64,000 bases of DNA from Scatophagus argus (Eukaryota > Chordata > Actinopteri > Scatophagidae). Below the pieces are notes generated by a model. The model did not search any database, was not told the DNA's origin, and saw only the letters and a list, made by a program, of their open reading frames with translations. The DNA lies in NCBI RefSeq assembly GCF_020382885.2, contig NC_058499.1, forward strand, positions 10,339,872-10,403,871, read 5' to 3'. The translations under genes were made by a program, and so were the position numbers. Below are positions 50,753-63,209 of the stretch, piece by piece; position 1 is the first letter of the stretch; each line of letters starts with the position of its first letter.

Positions 50753-53700
50753 TCAGGGTGGTAGCAGAGGAGATTTGAAGGAGCAGGATCCGGAGCAGTG
50801 GCGAGGAGTCAGCATCTTACACGAGAAATGGTGTAAAGCGTCGTGAGCTTCTAGAGAAGAAGGACATAAAACAATCAATAGTGTACGTGCATGGGGGTGT
50901 AAATCGGGCTTATTGAAAGGCTCACTTGCACCACTCATGTTTGAGTTAAGTTACACAATAATATAGGAGCAATTCATTCAAGACCATGCTCAAAAAGGTC
51001 TGGTCTTGGATATATATATATATATAGCATGGAAATGTGGTAGTTAATATCTGCACATCCTGGCTGTTTTTCAGTTACTTTTTAACTTGTGCTGAAAACC
51101 AGTTCCTCTTTCTTGGTCCACAAAAAAGCACCTGTAATCAGTTCAAATGATGATGTTTTATCATTATTATTATTATTTGTAATTTCCACTAGAGGCCCAA
51201 GTAAATGGTGAGAAAAATAAACTCCAAATTTGAAATGTCTCCCGCATAGGCGCGAGTGATTTTCGTGAATTTAACAGGCTACATTGCGCATCAAACATCT
51301 GGCATCCTGCGTGCACACAGACCCTTCTGAGCATCGTCAATCAGGCGGCAAAGATGCGGCAGTAAATCTGCAAATCCACGGCAGCAAAGTGAAGACACGA
51401 ATCCGCTGCCTCCGCTGCTTTAGTTGTCTCACCTCTGACGATGTGAAGCTGCTGGACCATCTCCTCCCTGTAGGAAAGCTCCCGTTTCATTTGATCCTGA
51501 AAATTATCTGGGAAACAAATAGCAAGCAAAGATTTGATTTGTCAGTCATGTGTTAGGTGAGTCCAAGACCACAAGTATTATCAATAAAAAACTAAATTTT
51601 GAATCATTTTTTTTCCTTCACACGCGTCAAGCTATTTCGCCAGTTTTACCCTACTAAAATACTAAAAAACAATTTGTAATTCACATCAGCTTGTTGCTCT
51701 GACATTGTCACGCGTATCCGAGTGGACATAAAAAAATAAACAAATGAGGTTTGTTTAAATGGATGAAGTCCTCCGTTCAAAATCCTTGTTTTTAGAGGGT
51801 TGAGAACATCGAAAATGCATCAGACATGTCGGTGGATTCGCCTCTAGAGGGCGCTGTTCTCAAGCTAAAACAAGGCAGGCTGCCGACTTCACATACAAAC
51901 TCCAGGGATTTGCACCAAACACCATGTCATGCCATGGAGAGGAAAAGTTTCCTATTATATGTGTTAGAACGGAGATGAAATTCTCTATACTCTTCATAAA
52001 ATCTAATCTCATTTCTAGTTTGGAAATTTGGGATGAATGGAATAACTTTAAATTATGAAGTGTACATGAAGTAAATTGTTTGTAACCAAATCTCTTTCTA
52101 TTTAAACTGAAGAAAACATGTTCTCCTGTTTAGATATTTTTTCGTGGATTTCAATCCCCTTGCTTTCATCAGTATTTTTATTATGTCTTGTTTACAGACT
52201 GGGACAAATAAAGCCATTGACACCAAGTCTCCAGTGTTTCAGTAAAACCAGATGTGCTGGTTTGTCACTTTGCTTTCTGTTCATCAAACTCCCAACATAA
52301 ATGCAAATACTAACAATGAATACATAAAGAAAAATATGTGGCCTATTTGTAAAGGAAAAGTGGTAAGATGCATCACCGGGAACTGATATCAAATTATTTC
52401 AGAAAAGTGAAGAAACCCAAAAATACAACTTTAAGAGGATGAAGTGTTGAATGATTTCCTGCTTATGTGCATTTGTAGTGACCCCAGTGATACACACTTT
52501 TACATTGATCGCATGGTTCAGAATTCATTTTCTAAGATGTTCCACTTACTTTGACATATGTGATGTTGCTCAAAGGTGAGACACATTAAATATCATTTAT
52601 ACATTTATATTAATATTATTTATAAACATCAATCCACCCACAGTACAACTGGATTATGACTTTTATCTGCACTCAGAACTGATGAAGACTGATCTGGACT
52701 GTATGTGCTGATCCAGTCTGCAATCATTTTTCATAAAAGCTTTTTATACATTTACAATGGAAGGCAGAGTCTCCTTTCCCTTTCTGAAAATATGAGATTT
52801 TGCACAACTAAATGAAAGTTTAAAAACTAGACATCTTTGGAATATAGTGTTGATTTTACTTTCTTTCTTTTCTTTTTTGGCACTGATCCTATAGACCAGT
52901 CCTGTGCAGCGGCTCCGTTTTCCGTTTTACTATGAAATTCTCAAATAGCTTTCTGGCAAAACAGAGTGTGAAAAGAGTTGAGTGGGTGGGACTTTTTTTT
53001 ATCATCATTTTGCAGAGATGGTGGTGGGTGTTGAAGACTTACTGTCAGTTTAAAATACTGCAGCAGTCAGGATGTAATTGGTGTCTTTGTCCCGCAGTTC
53101 ACCTGAGATTCATGTGAACCAGTTGCTTGATCCGAACATGAATACAGTTTCATATTCTTTACACAACCGGCTTGGAGTATTTACATGAGGTCACATAGGC
53201 TAGATATATTAACACAGATGTTCTCAGTGTATGTTTTACAGAATAAAAAAAAAAATCTGTGACATTTTATATTGTGTGCCATTCAAAACACATTTTTTTT
53301 CATGAACCTTTTAAATATTGCCTATATATATATGTTAAAAACAAATACTTTGTACTTACTTTATCAATGTTTTCCAAATTTAATTGAGCCCCCAAAATGT
53401 CTGTTAATTCACTTTCTTACTTGCAGAGAACCATTTTCTAAGGAAGGTTAAAATCCTAATCCTTTCACATCAGCACTAAAGGAGATTTTGAAAGCATCCC
53501 TGCGTGTGTCCCTGAACCACTTTTGCAGCATTTTTAGAAGAATGGTGCCCTTTAAGAGATTTTTGGTCTGCAGAGACAGGGGCAATGCACGGCCCTGTCG
53601 AGGTGGATTTGGTCGTGACTTGGCTATAGGCGTCATGTTTTGGCCTGACTCATGAAAATGACTGAAGAGGAACACTGAACATGCAAAAGAAAGACTTCTG

Positions 53701-56700
53701 AGTCTCTGTCGGTGAAATCAGCGATAAAACACGAGCACTGCTGCAGAATTTAGCTTACCTTTCAGATTCTGAAATTCACGTTCCAGCCTTTTCCTCAGCT
53801 CAACTTGCTCTAACAGCTGCTTCTGTAGTTCCTCTAAAAAGCAGGCAAAAAAAAAAAAAAAAAAATCGAGGATATTTGAGGAGGAAACATAGAGGCTTTA
53901 TACATCAGCTTCCCTCAGAGACAGTTTATCTATTTTAATGATAGTAATGAGAACATTATCATCATCATTTTATTCAGAGCAGTCTATGTTTCAGGGACAA
54001 ATCCCAAAGAATTTGCATCATGGCAGAAACGGATAATAAAAATTAAATTAATATATTTGTCTCATTTAATTTAAACTCAGTAAGAAATTAAGTAAATTAA
54101 CATAGTAATAATACTAATGTTTTTGAAGAGCCTTGTTATCTGTCAGTCGCTTTAACAATAACAGCAAACCAGCGTTTTACCTTTTGCCAGACTTTCTATG
54201 GCTCTTTGTGCGGGCAGAGCTCTGGCGGACGCGTCTTCGCCTGAATACACAGAAAAATGAGTCATGTTCCTCTGTGTACAAAAGACACAAGTCGCATCTC
54301 TCTTAAAGCAGTTCTTTGAACACATTCTCTGACCTCGGTGTAACTTACCCTCATCCGGATCTCGCTGCATCTCCTCGCTGCTTTGCTCATTAAAAGATTT
54401 CGTTTCGATCTCCTCCACTGTGGAAGACGGCTCTTCTTTACTTGAACTCTCATCTTAAGAGAAAAATAAATCGATGTAATTTCTCTCCTCTTATTGTTAG
54501 CTAATGTTTTAACAACAGCAGAGGGCGGGTGGGTGGGTGGGTGTGTGGATGGGGTGCGGTGGGGGGGAATCTAACCATTTGTTGTAAGTACTCCACTCTG
54601 GTAATTCGCAGGTCTGAACTGATACGGACTGCTCCTTTGTTGCAGCTCGGCCCTCTCCGGTGTGTACACCTAAAGAAGAAAGAATCACCACTTCTTTGAG
54701 CTCTTCAAATTACAAGAGGTTTTGTAAATAAATAAATAAATAAAATAAATACATTAGAATTGATTAAAATAAAACTCAAAATTAATAATTCAAAATATAC
54801 TCTAAGTTGAAGAGTAGGCTTTATGTTTTTATTTAAAGGATTTTTATATATTTTTTTTATATTGTGGACACTCTCTTTTGACGTTTTTGACATAAAGGAC
54901 ATATTTCCACACAACAACACAGTAATTTATCTACTTAAAATAAATGCAAACAATCCAGGGGGGGGGGGGGGGTGGGGGCCCCCATTTGCAGAAAGCTTTA
55001 GTGAAATATTACATCTTTAAATTATCGCCAGAGTTTGTCACAAATATAAGACACTCACTTCGGTAAAAGACGCAGCTATGTGGGTCTCTGATAACTGCTT
55101 GTTGTGCAGTTCTCTTTCAGAGGACTGGGCCGCATGCAGACTCATTTTGTGCGAGTCGACCATGCTGCCCTCCTGCACGGCCTTGGAGTCTGAATCGTTT
55201 GGTGAGACAGTGTGAGCCAGGCCGCTAGGAGTCCGAGGACACACCGAGGACAGCGGCCGGGAGTCCTCCACCTCCTCCTCCTGTGGAGATTTATTCGTCC
55301 CCACGTCTACGTCTGGTTCGCCCTCACTGTCCACGCAGGGGGACACGGACCGGTAGCTTGAGCTCTCGCTTAAAAAATCGGGCGATAAATAGCCGGTGCG
55401 ACACCCGCTGTAGGCGCTCCTGTTGCCGTACAGCTTGGCGATGCAGTCGGCGTCTTTAATGACGGGTCTGAACGCGGAGACGTAGCTGATTTTCCGTGGC
55501 GCAAGGGTCATCCCCTCCAGCGGCCTCGCCTCGTCCCCCGACTTGTCGTCTTCGTTACGCGTGGACTGAGTGCTGGAGCACCTGTCGTTTTCAACCGTGC
55601 TGTCTTTTGACGTGTTGGTGCTGCGGTCGCTGTGCTCAGATATGTCCATGTCACTCTGTCTGGGAGGACACAGCAGCTCTGTTGGGGGTTTGTGCTGAGT
55701 CTGAGGGTACGGAGGCAGGGGCAACGCGCCGGCCGCGGGCCAGAACATGGGGAAGGAGTGATAGGCGCTGTCCTTGGTGCCAGGCCACAGGACGCCCGGG
55801 AGGCCCGCTTTGCTTTGCTCTCCCAGCATGTTGTCGTCTTTCTTTTGGCACAGGCCGAAAGCTGGGAAGCCGTACGGATGAGGGAAGAGCGGCGGCGGGA
55901 TCTTTTGCAGCATCCCGAAGCCTTTACTGGGCACGGGGATCACCGGGTAGCTGCGTGTGCTCGTCATGCCGCCCCGGCTGTCCTCGCAGCTGAGGATTTT
56001 TGCAGGTATCTCGGGTGAGTCTCGGGGACGATTGGGTCCTTGTGGTTTTAATGGAGAGCTGGACCCTGACTCATGGCATGGCAACGTCCTCTTGCGGCTG
56101 CCACCATTGAACATGGCCTTCACGTCTTCCCATGCGTGTAATATTTCCATCTGGGAGCTTTTATCTGTTAATTTGAGATGCCGTCTCCAAGAATTAAAAT
56201 TAGCTGCATCCGGCTGCGTGTACTTGGACTCTGGCGTGCGATGCGAATGGAAAATGAATTTATTCGGAGAAAAATACATGTTGCAATAGGAGCACTTGAT
56301 GCACTTGGCCCTGGAGCTGTTGTATCTTGCCGGGATGAAGCTGCCTCGACTCCCCCAGGCGCATTCGTGGGACACGTCAAAGGCAAAATTTTCTGGAAGT
56401 TTAGGAGGCGAATGAGCTCCCAGGAAAGACTTACAAAGTCTCTCGGCCTCGCGTTTGGTGATCATCCCGCAGCGCCTGGAGGAGATGGGCATTGCCCCGG
56501 CTCTCCGCAGGATCTCCAGCTGGACAGGAGTGCACTGGACGCAGGTGATGCCCAGCGCCACACGCCGGTTGTGTATCTCGTTGTAGCTGTAATTCTTCAA
56601 CAGGGTGTTGGATATCTGTGCAAGACAAAGTCTCTCCTGGCCATCTATCACCAAAGACACAATCGGTATTCCGTAGAGCACTGTCTCCCCGACCTGGTTG

Positions 56701-56789
56701 GGCTTCAGGTTCTTGGAGGTCGAGTAGGAAAGTTCTTGCTTGGAGCTTGGCGAGGAGCTGGAGTCTCGTCCCGCAGGTATGGAGTCCAT
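50753..56789 (-). CDS. skor1: SKI family transcriptional corepressor 1, 7 coding exons
   Basis: Nuclear corepressor of the Ski/Sno family; with LBX1 it specifies dorsal spinal interneurons, and it binds SMADs (family knowledge). Exons (minus): 55059-56789, 54576-54669, 54349-54453, 54181-54240, 53759-53833, 51433-51507, 50753-50850, giving 745 aa. All junctions after the first exon are phase 1 and agree. The first exon holds the Ski/Sno/Dac domain (about residues 34-128, GETVLYGIPIVSLVIDGQER) and the SMAD4-binding SAND-like domain (about 139-230) with CIKCSYC and HSH metal ligands. A long Pro/Ser-rich low-complexity region follows. The C-terminal coiled coil runs through EELQKQLLEQVELRKRLE and DQMKRELSYREEMVQQL, and the end is the conserved HHFSCKMLTPRHC block. 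The start is the first ATG after the acceptor at 56807-56808, in CCAAGGATGG context. The family exon encoding the DTLCNELDQERKARY region is missing here. It could be skor1a or skor1b. Confidence 0.93.
51010..51027. repeat. (TA)9 repeat in skor1 last intron
   Basis: Short TA run between skor1 exons 6 and 7 as listed here. Confidence 0.9.
51079..51131 (-). pseudogene. Possible decayed skor1 exon remnant
   Basis: Located exactly where the missing coiled-coil exon should lie. After a CAG acceptor, one frame reads CFFVDQERGTGFQHKLK, which resembles the family segment CNELDQERKARYAIQQKLK with two residues lost. It ends at a GTAACT donor. At 53 nt, in place of the expected about 66, inclusion would break the frame. 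It may be coincidence, since the matching stretch is short. Confidence 0.4.
54525..54570. repeat. GGGT/GGTG-rich tract in skor1 intron
   Basis: Tandem GGGT units followed by GGGGTGCGGTGGGGGGG, starting 6 bases from a skor1 donor at 54574-54575. A second G run lies at 54957-54978. Confidence 0.9.
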
Positions 56790-56805
56790 CCTTGGAGGCC
56801 TGGAA

Positions 56806-57561
56806 GCTGTAGAGACAACGTCTGGCATTAATATGTGAGGGGTTTTTGTAATAGAAATAACAGCCTGAAATAGAGCTAATAATAAGCCTTTTAATTCATT
56901 ATTTCACTGGAAGTAGTTCAACCAGCTAAACATAGAAACGGAGAGGCCTCGTTTTAATAAAGTTGCATCAATGCAATTTCTGACCGATCCTCAAGAATAA
57001 AAGAATTAGGAAGAAATATTTGTGGCACATTTTGATGCACGAATGACATACTTAATGCACTTAAAAATTCACTTCAGCTGACTGAAATTGTCTGCAACTC
57101 AAACCGTTTTTCTTCACCCTGGATGACACGACGTGCCTGCGCGTTTCAGCCCCGAATGATTTCATGTTGCAATTTGAACAGACTGAGCGTTTAAAAACAA
57201 AACACAAAACGCTGCAATGGCTGCATTAAGGTCATGACACAAACGCCATACAGTCGAAATCAGTTTCCCAAACTCACCTTCAATGTTCGCGCAGCTCCCC
57301 TCCGTCGCGAATGAGGAAACTGTGATCAAGTGGAAAGTCGGAGCGATGAGAGGACGTTAAGATGTTTGCGTTAGGAGTGGGACGCAGTTGTCCGCGCAGC
57401 ACCGCTTCCCTCCTGCTCACTGTGCACCCCCCCGCCTGTCTCCCCCTCTCTCCCTCCCTCTCTCTCCCTCCCTCTCTCTCTCTCTCTTTGCTCCGCTGTC
57501 GGCGTGTGCGGATGTTTTGTGTCGCTTCAGCTACGGCGGCGGCAGCAGCAGCAGCGTCCAC
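56806..57561 (-). promoter_or_regulatory. skor1 5' UTR exon, intron 1 and proximal promoter
   Basis: A GAAG/GTGAGT donor at 57276-57278 pairs with the acceptor before 56806, leaving a 17-base leader ahead of the skor1 ATG. Upstream of the donor is GC-rich sequence with a Ser/Ala-type GGC/GCC run and a CT-rich tract. An upstream reading frame of 93 codons begins at 57561 (poly-Ala start) and ends in TGA at 57280-57282, just before the donor, so it does not join skor1. The transcription start is not visible. Confidence 0.5.
57437..57489. repeat. CT-rich tract at skor1 5' end
   Basis: CTCC and CTCT units on plus, purine-rich (GA) on the skor1 strand, within the likely first exon or promoter. 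Confidence 0.9.
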
Positions 57562-59571
57562 ATGGCAAAGCAGACTGAAGCACAGCCCCCTCTACGACAC
57601 CCACAGCAATCAAGTGACGGCAAAACTTATGGCAAGGCACTCCCACTCACACAGGCAGTCTGCATTAACTACGGATTCATGACCACTGAGGATGGTTTGC
57701 GTGTTTGGTCTCAGATCAGCCTGCAGGTCTACGTGATAAAGTGCAAAAAAAAAAAACGGTGAAATGATGAAATAAAAAGAAAAAGAACAGTAAGTAAATA
57801 TGTTGTTTAACACAGGTTATAGACTTAAATATATTCTAAATGAAAAAGGAAAACATCCACATTAATCTTTCATTACTCTTTTGCCTATTGTGTCGACCAT
57901 AATACATTTAATTAATTCTATTGCACTTTCCTGTTGGAAGAAAAAAAAACTGCTATTGGCATTATGCATGAAGGAGGCTGCAATGGGATTTGGCATTCCG
58001 CTAAAAACAGCAGGGACCCACCGGCACATTGTTGTGTGCACGGAGTCGGGGCCCGCTGGTGAATGCGGCTTGCAGGCCCTCAACACGTGCTGCGTTCCCA
58101 CGGATTCAGCGTTTACGAGCTACACGTCGCCTACACGCGTTTTGACAATAACCAGCTGCTCTAAAGGTCACTCTGCGCGATCTGAGCTTGGTGGGGTTTT
58201 TTTTTTTCAAGCGGAAAGACAAAGATCAGACAGGGAAACAATGCGGACAGCCGTGCGCCATAAGCGACGGGAATTTAACTTTTTTTTTTTGGGTGATGTC
58301 TATAAAGCTTTGGCTTAAAAATCTGGCAACGCGCGCGGCACCAAGCGCTGCTGTAATATTGATGGAGGTAACAGGACACGTTCCTGTTGGTCCTGTGGAC
58401 TTCAGTGAGACACAGCTGAGCAGAGACAAAGACAATTTGTCCATTACTATTACTGTAGAGAGGAAGATGCTTTGTTGACTTTCACACAGGCAGAATAGCG
58501 CAAATGTGTTTGGCAGGGAATTTCGAATTTATTATAGGCAATAATAATAAAAATAATAATACAATAATGAGATAATTTCATTTTAGAACCGCTACCAAAC
58601 GCAAAATATCATGGACAATATGAATGTTGTCAGTTACTGATTTCTTGTCACATCGTATTTAAAAAAAATCAAACTGACTTGTCTAAAATTGTTATTTTCT
58701 TTATCCAGCGTGATTCTGTCCCGTGACGATCATCATTGCACGATCGACTTATGATTCTTAACCTATTTGTCTAAAAAAAAGAAAAAGTGTAACTGCGATC
58801 ACCGTCAAAACGCATTTTGTTTGAGAAAAAAATTAAAATCCGTCAGTGAGCAGACGGTCGTCCAACTTGAGGCGACCAAATTAAATAAAGTTATCTTCCC
58901 CCAACCCCCCCATCTGCTCATCTATCGATCACTGAACGGATATATGGCCTGTTAAACGCCTGCTGCCATCAACATAGACATCTTTATTAAAAGCCATTGT
59001 TGTTATCGGACAAATGCAAAGCTTCACTGACAGCGTGAACGACTCCAACTGGTATGAGATGAGCTAAAATGCCCGTTAAACTGCAAATAAACCCCGGAAA
59101 TTCAGCAGATTTTTAGATGAAATCCATACTTTCAAATTAAATGCCGCATTCACAGACTCACTCACTGTGATAACACATGATGTGAGTGAGCTTAAACCAA
59201 ATGTAAGCAAGAAAATGAGAAAAGTGCCCCAAAAGTCAGTGAGGTCATTATCAGGCTCGTGCTTCTTCTACCTTTTTGTGCAAGAGAGAACATCTCGTTT
59301 AAAAGTGTGTCTGCATTAATCACAGTGCTGCATCAAAGTATGATAATCACCTGAACACTCTATTAAAATAAAAGTGCCAGCCCTGGGGAAATCTTACCTT
59401 ACTCTTTAATTGTTTTGAGGTTTTGATAGGCTTTTTAATCTAAGATTAATTTATGCATTCTTAAATAACTCTACATATGATTAATAAGCTTGAAAATTAA
59501 AAGGAGACTGAAGCAATTATAACAAGTGGTTGGTCATCACCTCATTAGATGGTATTAGAAAGATGCAGTTT

Positions 59572-59577
59572 GTGTGC

Positions 59578-59614
<37 letters not shown>
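59572..59614. repeat. (TG)n microsatellite
   Basis: About 20 TG units with one CG interruption. Confidence 0.95.
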
Positions 59615-59615
<1 letters not shown>

Positions 59616-60132
59616 CTGTGAGTGTGTGTTGTGCCTGATTGGGTATCACAAAAATTTACAGTGGAAGTGTATGAACAGAGCAAAATGTGGGGAGACTCTT
59701 TGATTTGACAGTTTTAAAAAAAGTGCTGCTGACTAATTGTTCTGGATCTTTCTAATGTGCTCTCTCTGACTGGATGAGTCACGGTCATTTATTGGAAACT
59801 ATTTATGAGACATGGCTTATTTTAACTGGATTGCTGTAGCAGGGATTCGGATCAAGATCAGCGTAGGTTGTGCGAATTGTTCACCATTGACCGCCGTGAG
59901 TGGATCTTGAGCTGGGAAGACAACAAAAGAGAAAGATCAGCCGTTTGTGAAGCCACTGGAGAGAAGCAGTGAAAACAGAGAGACTTGCTAAATGGTTGCT
60001 AATGTGTAAACAAGACATCACTCCTCTCCTCCTCTGATGTTTATTTGTCTCCTAAAAGCCCACCCCTGGGTCCTGACCCCCACATCCTCCACCGCTAAAC
60101 GGAACATTTCTTCTCGCAGGAGGTGGTGTACA

Positions 60133-60184
60133 CTGTGTGTGTGTGTGTGTGTGAGAGAGTGAGAGGGGAGTGGGGGGTGGGGGG
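60133..60184. repeat. (TG)n then G-rich tract
   Basis: TG run at 60133-60153 followed by GAGAGAGTGAGAGG and a GTGGGGGGTGGGGGG stretch. Confidence 0.9.
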
Positions 60185-60689
60185 TTCATCACTCCGTCAA
60201 ATGAAGCTGAGCGCCGGGACCCTTTTGTCACAGACAGGGACTCATCTGCCAATGGTGAGCTGTGAGGTCCTAGGGGAAAGGAGGAACAAAGGTGCTAAAA
60301 GGCTGTGTGACAATGAGGGTGCTCCGAAGAGAGCCTTCAAGTGTGGGACACAGGCTGCACGGGACAAGCTGTGCCAATCACTCCGCAATTACTTTTTTGT
60401 GCAATCCGGAGGCCTTGTGTGGGCATTCATGCAGAGACGCAAGGACACGAGCAGCCTCGGCGAGGTCCATGCATCTCTGTGCTTCGCTTCTCATATCGAG
60501 CTGACCCCAAGCTCATCGTGGCATAAATTTGGAGTAAATCACCTTCTCTTCTTGATTTGATTGTGGAAAACCTGACAAGAAAATCCCTGGCACATTTAGC
60601 TCCTTTTCATTATGGAATCTGTACCCATCGAAGAATATGATAAGGATGATTACATTTTGCACAAGAAGGAGTCAGAGCCTTATTTGTGT

Positions 60690-60714
60690 CACACACACAC
60701 ACACACACACACAC
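60690..60714. repeat. (CA)n microsatellite
   Basis: Twelve CA units. Confidence 0.93.
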
Positions 60715-62311
60715 AGATATACAGCAATATGTGTACTGATATCCAATGTGGCCTCCTCAAGTTGTCTTAAAAGATGAGCATGAAAAGTAAGGATTACAGA
60801 AAAGAATTAAAACAAAGATAAAAAAAAAAATATATAGAAATACATGCAGGGAATGGAAAAGAATAATGTGCTACAAGAGTTAGTCCCCCCAAAAAAGTAT
60901 TAAATTGCTGTAACTTTTCCTCAAGATTTAGTATGTCTTAGACCTGGACGATATGGCTGAAATCAAGATAACAACAATGTCATTTTTCTGATATGTAGTT
61001 AATGTGTATCATATTATGGCCAATGTATAGGAAATTCAGATATAAAATTTGTCATAAATGCAATGTTGCTTTACACTGCATTAGACCAGACAAAACTCTT
61101 CTTGTGTAAAACAAAAATCTCAGGAAGTCATTTTTTAAAGGTTTTAAGTTCATTCCTGACTACAGAAAAAATAGCTGACAAAAAAATCTGACTGCAGGGT
61201 CCTTGGTAAACTCATTTTACTTTTGATTGCAATTTTCTCAGAAATATGTGTTAAAAAATAAAAGCTTTGTAAAGGTAACATGGTGAACTTATATAGTCAT
61301 GAAACGATTACTTAAAAATCAATACATGACAATACTGACTCACTATTTTGCCAACAAATAAGCATAAATGCTACAGTGAACAGGCCTCTCTGCTGCTAAT
61401 TCACAATGCCAACTTCAATGCTTAATTGTCATTACACCAACTGTCTCACTATGTTTACAGAGTATTTAGGGAGTTTAAGTTTTGTGTATCAACACTACAT
61501 TCTACAGTGTAATAAAGAAAGATGCAGGAATTTGTCTATATCCAACCCCGAGCAGTTTCAATGGTGTAATGAGGAGTCAAGTGAGAATGGGAATTATCGT
61601 AATGATAACAAAGGTCTATGCACCATAGCTTGGGGCTGTATTGTAGGGCATTACCATAAAGATGTGATGTGTTTGTATTGCAGGGTTTTTGTGAGGGAGC
61701 AGGCCAAAGAGATAATAACTATTAGTAGATGACAGTGCTTTGTGGGATTCCAGCTGTGGAGCCCAAATTTCCATACAGATAGAATGGCTCTGGGTGGATG
61801 ATATGCGTATGTGGGGGGGAAGGGCCGGGGTTGACTCAGTGGACTCGTGTGTGCATGGATGTACATACACACACACTGCAATCTGCAAGTGGCAAATCTT
61901 AGTGTTGGACTCATTCTTGGTGTCCCCAGTCAGACCGTGGGGTGAAGTGAGAGCCTCCGGTTTGAACACTCTGCAGGTCTCTGTGGAGGAACTGTCCAGA
62001 GTACTGAAACGGGCCGCTGCTGCTCTGCCGGCAGCTTTCAAAGTCAGGAAGTGCAAATAGCTAGGGCTCTCTCTCTGTGTGTGTGTGTGTATGTGTGAAC
62101 AGAAGATCCCCATCAAAATCGTGTGCAGGTGAAAGGGTGTGCAACATACTTGTCAACACCAAGGATTGGGAGAAATGTCTAATTACCTAACAAACAAATA
62201 AAAGTCCACCTCCAAAAAAACTGCATTTTCAAGGTTACAAACTTTAAGACATGCACACGTCCCAGAAGTATCCAAATATCCAACATGTATGTGAGTAAAG
62301 ATGCATAGTTT

Positions 62312-62440
62312 AAAGGAAGAGCTCAAAATTGACCATTTTGGAAAATACACTCATCTGCTTTGTTGGTGAAAATTATATGGGAGTATTGATACCACTCACA
62401 TGTCTGAATGGTAAATGTGACAATGGGTTAGTTTAGCAAA
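62312..62440 (+). mobile_element. Dispersed percomorph repeat, plus-oriented fragment
   Basis: Starts AAAGGAAGAGCTC and passes through CCATTTTGGAAAATACACTC and TTGATACCACTCACATGTCT. It is the 5' part of the same family as 21152-21425, cut off at GGTTAGTTTAGCA. An A-rich AAAAAACAAAA tract follows. Confidence 0.55.
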
Positions 62441-63034
62441 AAAACAAAAAAACAAAAAAAACAATAAACAAAAAAACAATGGATATGCTCCAGCAGGAAT
62501 TGATATTTGTAAAGTAGTCTGTTCAGTTAGACTTAGATGTTTCCTCTTCATTACTTCTGAGAAGAGTTTGTGGAAGTCGTCTGCCTGGCAACAGACCCAT
62601 ACACTAAAGAATTACAGGGAAAAAAAAATTATGATTAACAGAACTGTGATACAGCAAAGCTTTCACAGTTTGTTCCTAAATATTCATGGCAGGTGTATAT
62701 TTTGGAGGAAGGTTGGCTTGCTAGTGTTCAGTTAGTTTCTCTTGTGAAAGTTTAATTTTTGCATTAATGGAACTGAAAACATGATGGCAAGAAAGCGCTT
62801 TTTCCAAAACAGACGAACAGGTGAATATTTTAAAAAATGTGTCAGGCTTTGCAACATCAGCCCCATTACAGTACAGTTTGAGTCATTTTTCACAGTTGGT
62901 CTTTGTTATGTGTTCCATCATTAAGCAACTACAAGTTGATCAGAAAAGGCAACACAAAAACAAGTCTACTTTAACCTTACGTTTGGCCCTGCAATATTGT
63001 ATATTATGGTTTCACTGTGGGTACATTTCATTAC

Positions 63035-63209
63035 CTTTGGACAGAGCCAGGCTAACTGTTGCCAGTCTTCATGCTAAGCTGAGCTAATTGTCCTATGGCT
63101 GCAGCTTCATATTTAAAGGGAAGACATGAAAGCGGTTTTGATCCTCTAAGCTGACTCTCACTGAGAAAACAAATGTGGGTATTTCCCAAAATGCTAAACA
63201 ATTCCTTTT
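63035..63209 (-). mobile_element. Dispersed percomorph repeat, minus-oriented copy
   Basis: Read on minus it runs AAAGGAATTGTTTAGCATTT, GGGAAATACCC, TCATGTCTTCCC, AATATGAAGCTGCAGCC, TTAGCTCAGCTTAGCATGAA and ends AGCCTGGCTCTGTCC. Same family as 62312-62440 but inverted, about 600 bases away. Confidence 0.6.

Noticed and set aside
55496-56831. Plus-strand frames of 128-217 codons opposite the skor1 large exon
   Set aside because: They are antisense shadows of a GC-rich coding exon; the minus frame is unmistakably SKOR1.
59155-59192. Short inverted repeat CTCACTCAC ... GTGAGTGAG as a microRNA hairpin
   Set aside because: Arms are only about 9 bases with a large loop, too short for a precursor.
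61616-62116. 166-codon minus-strand frame
   Set aside because: Runs through a TG/CA microsatellite and shows no family similarity.
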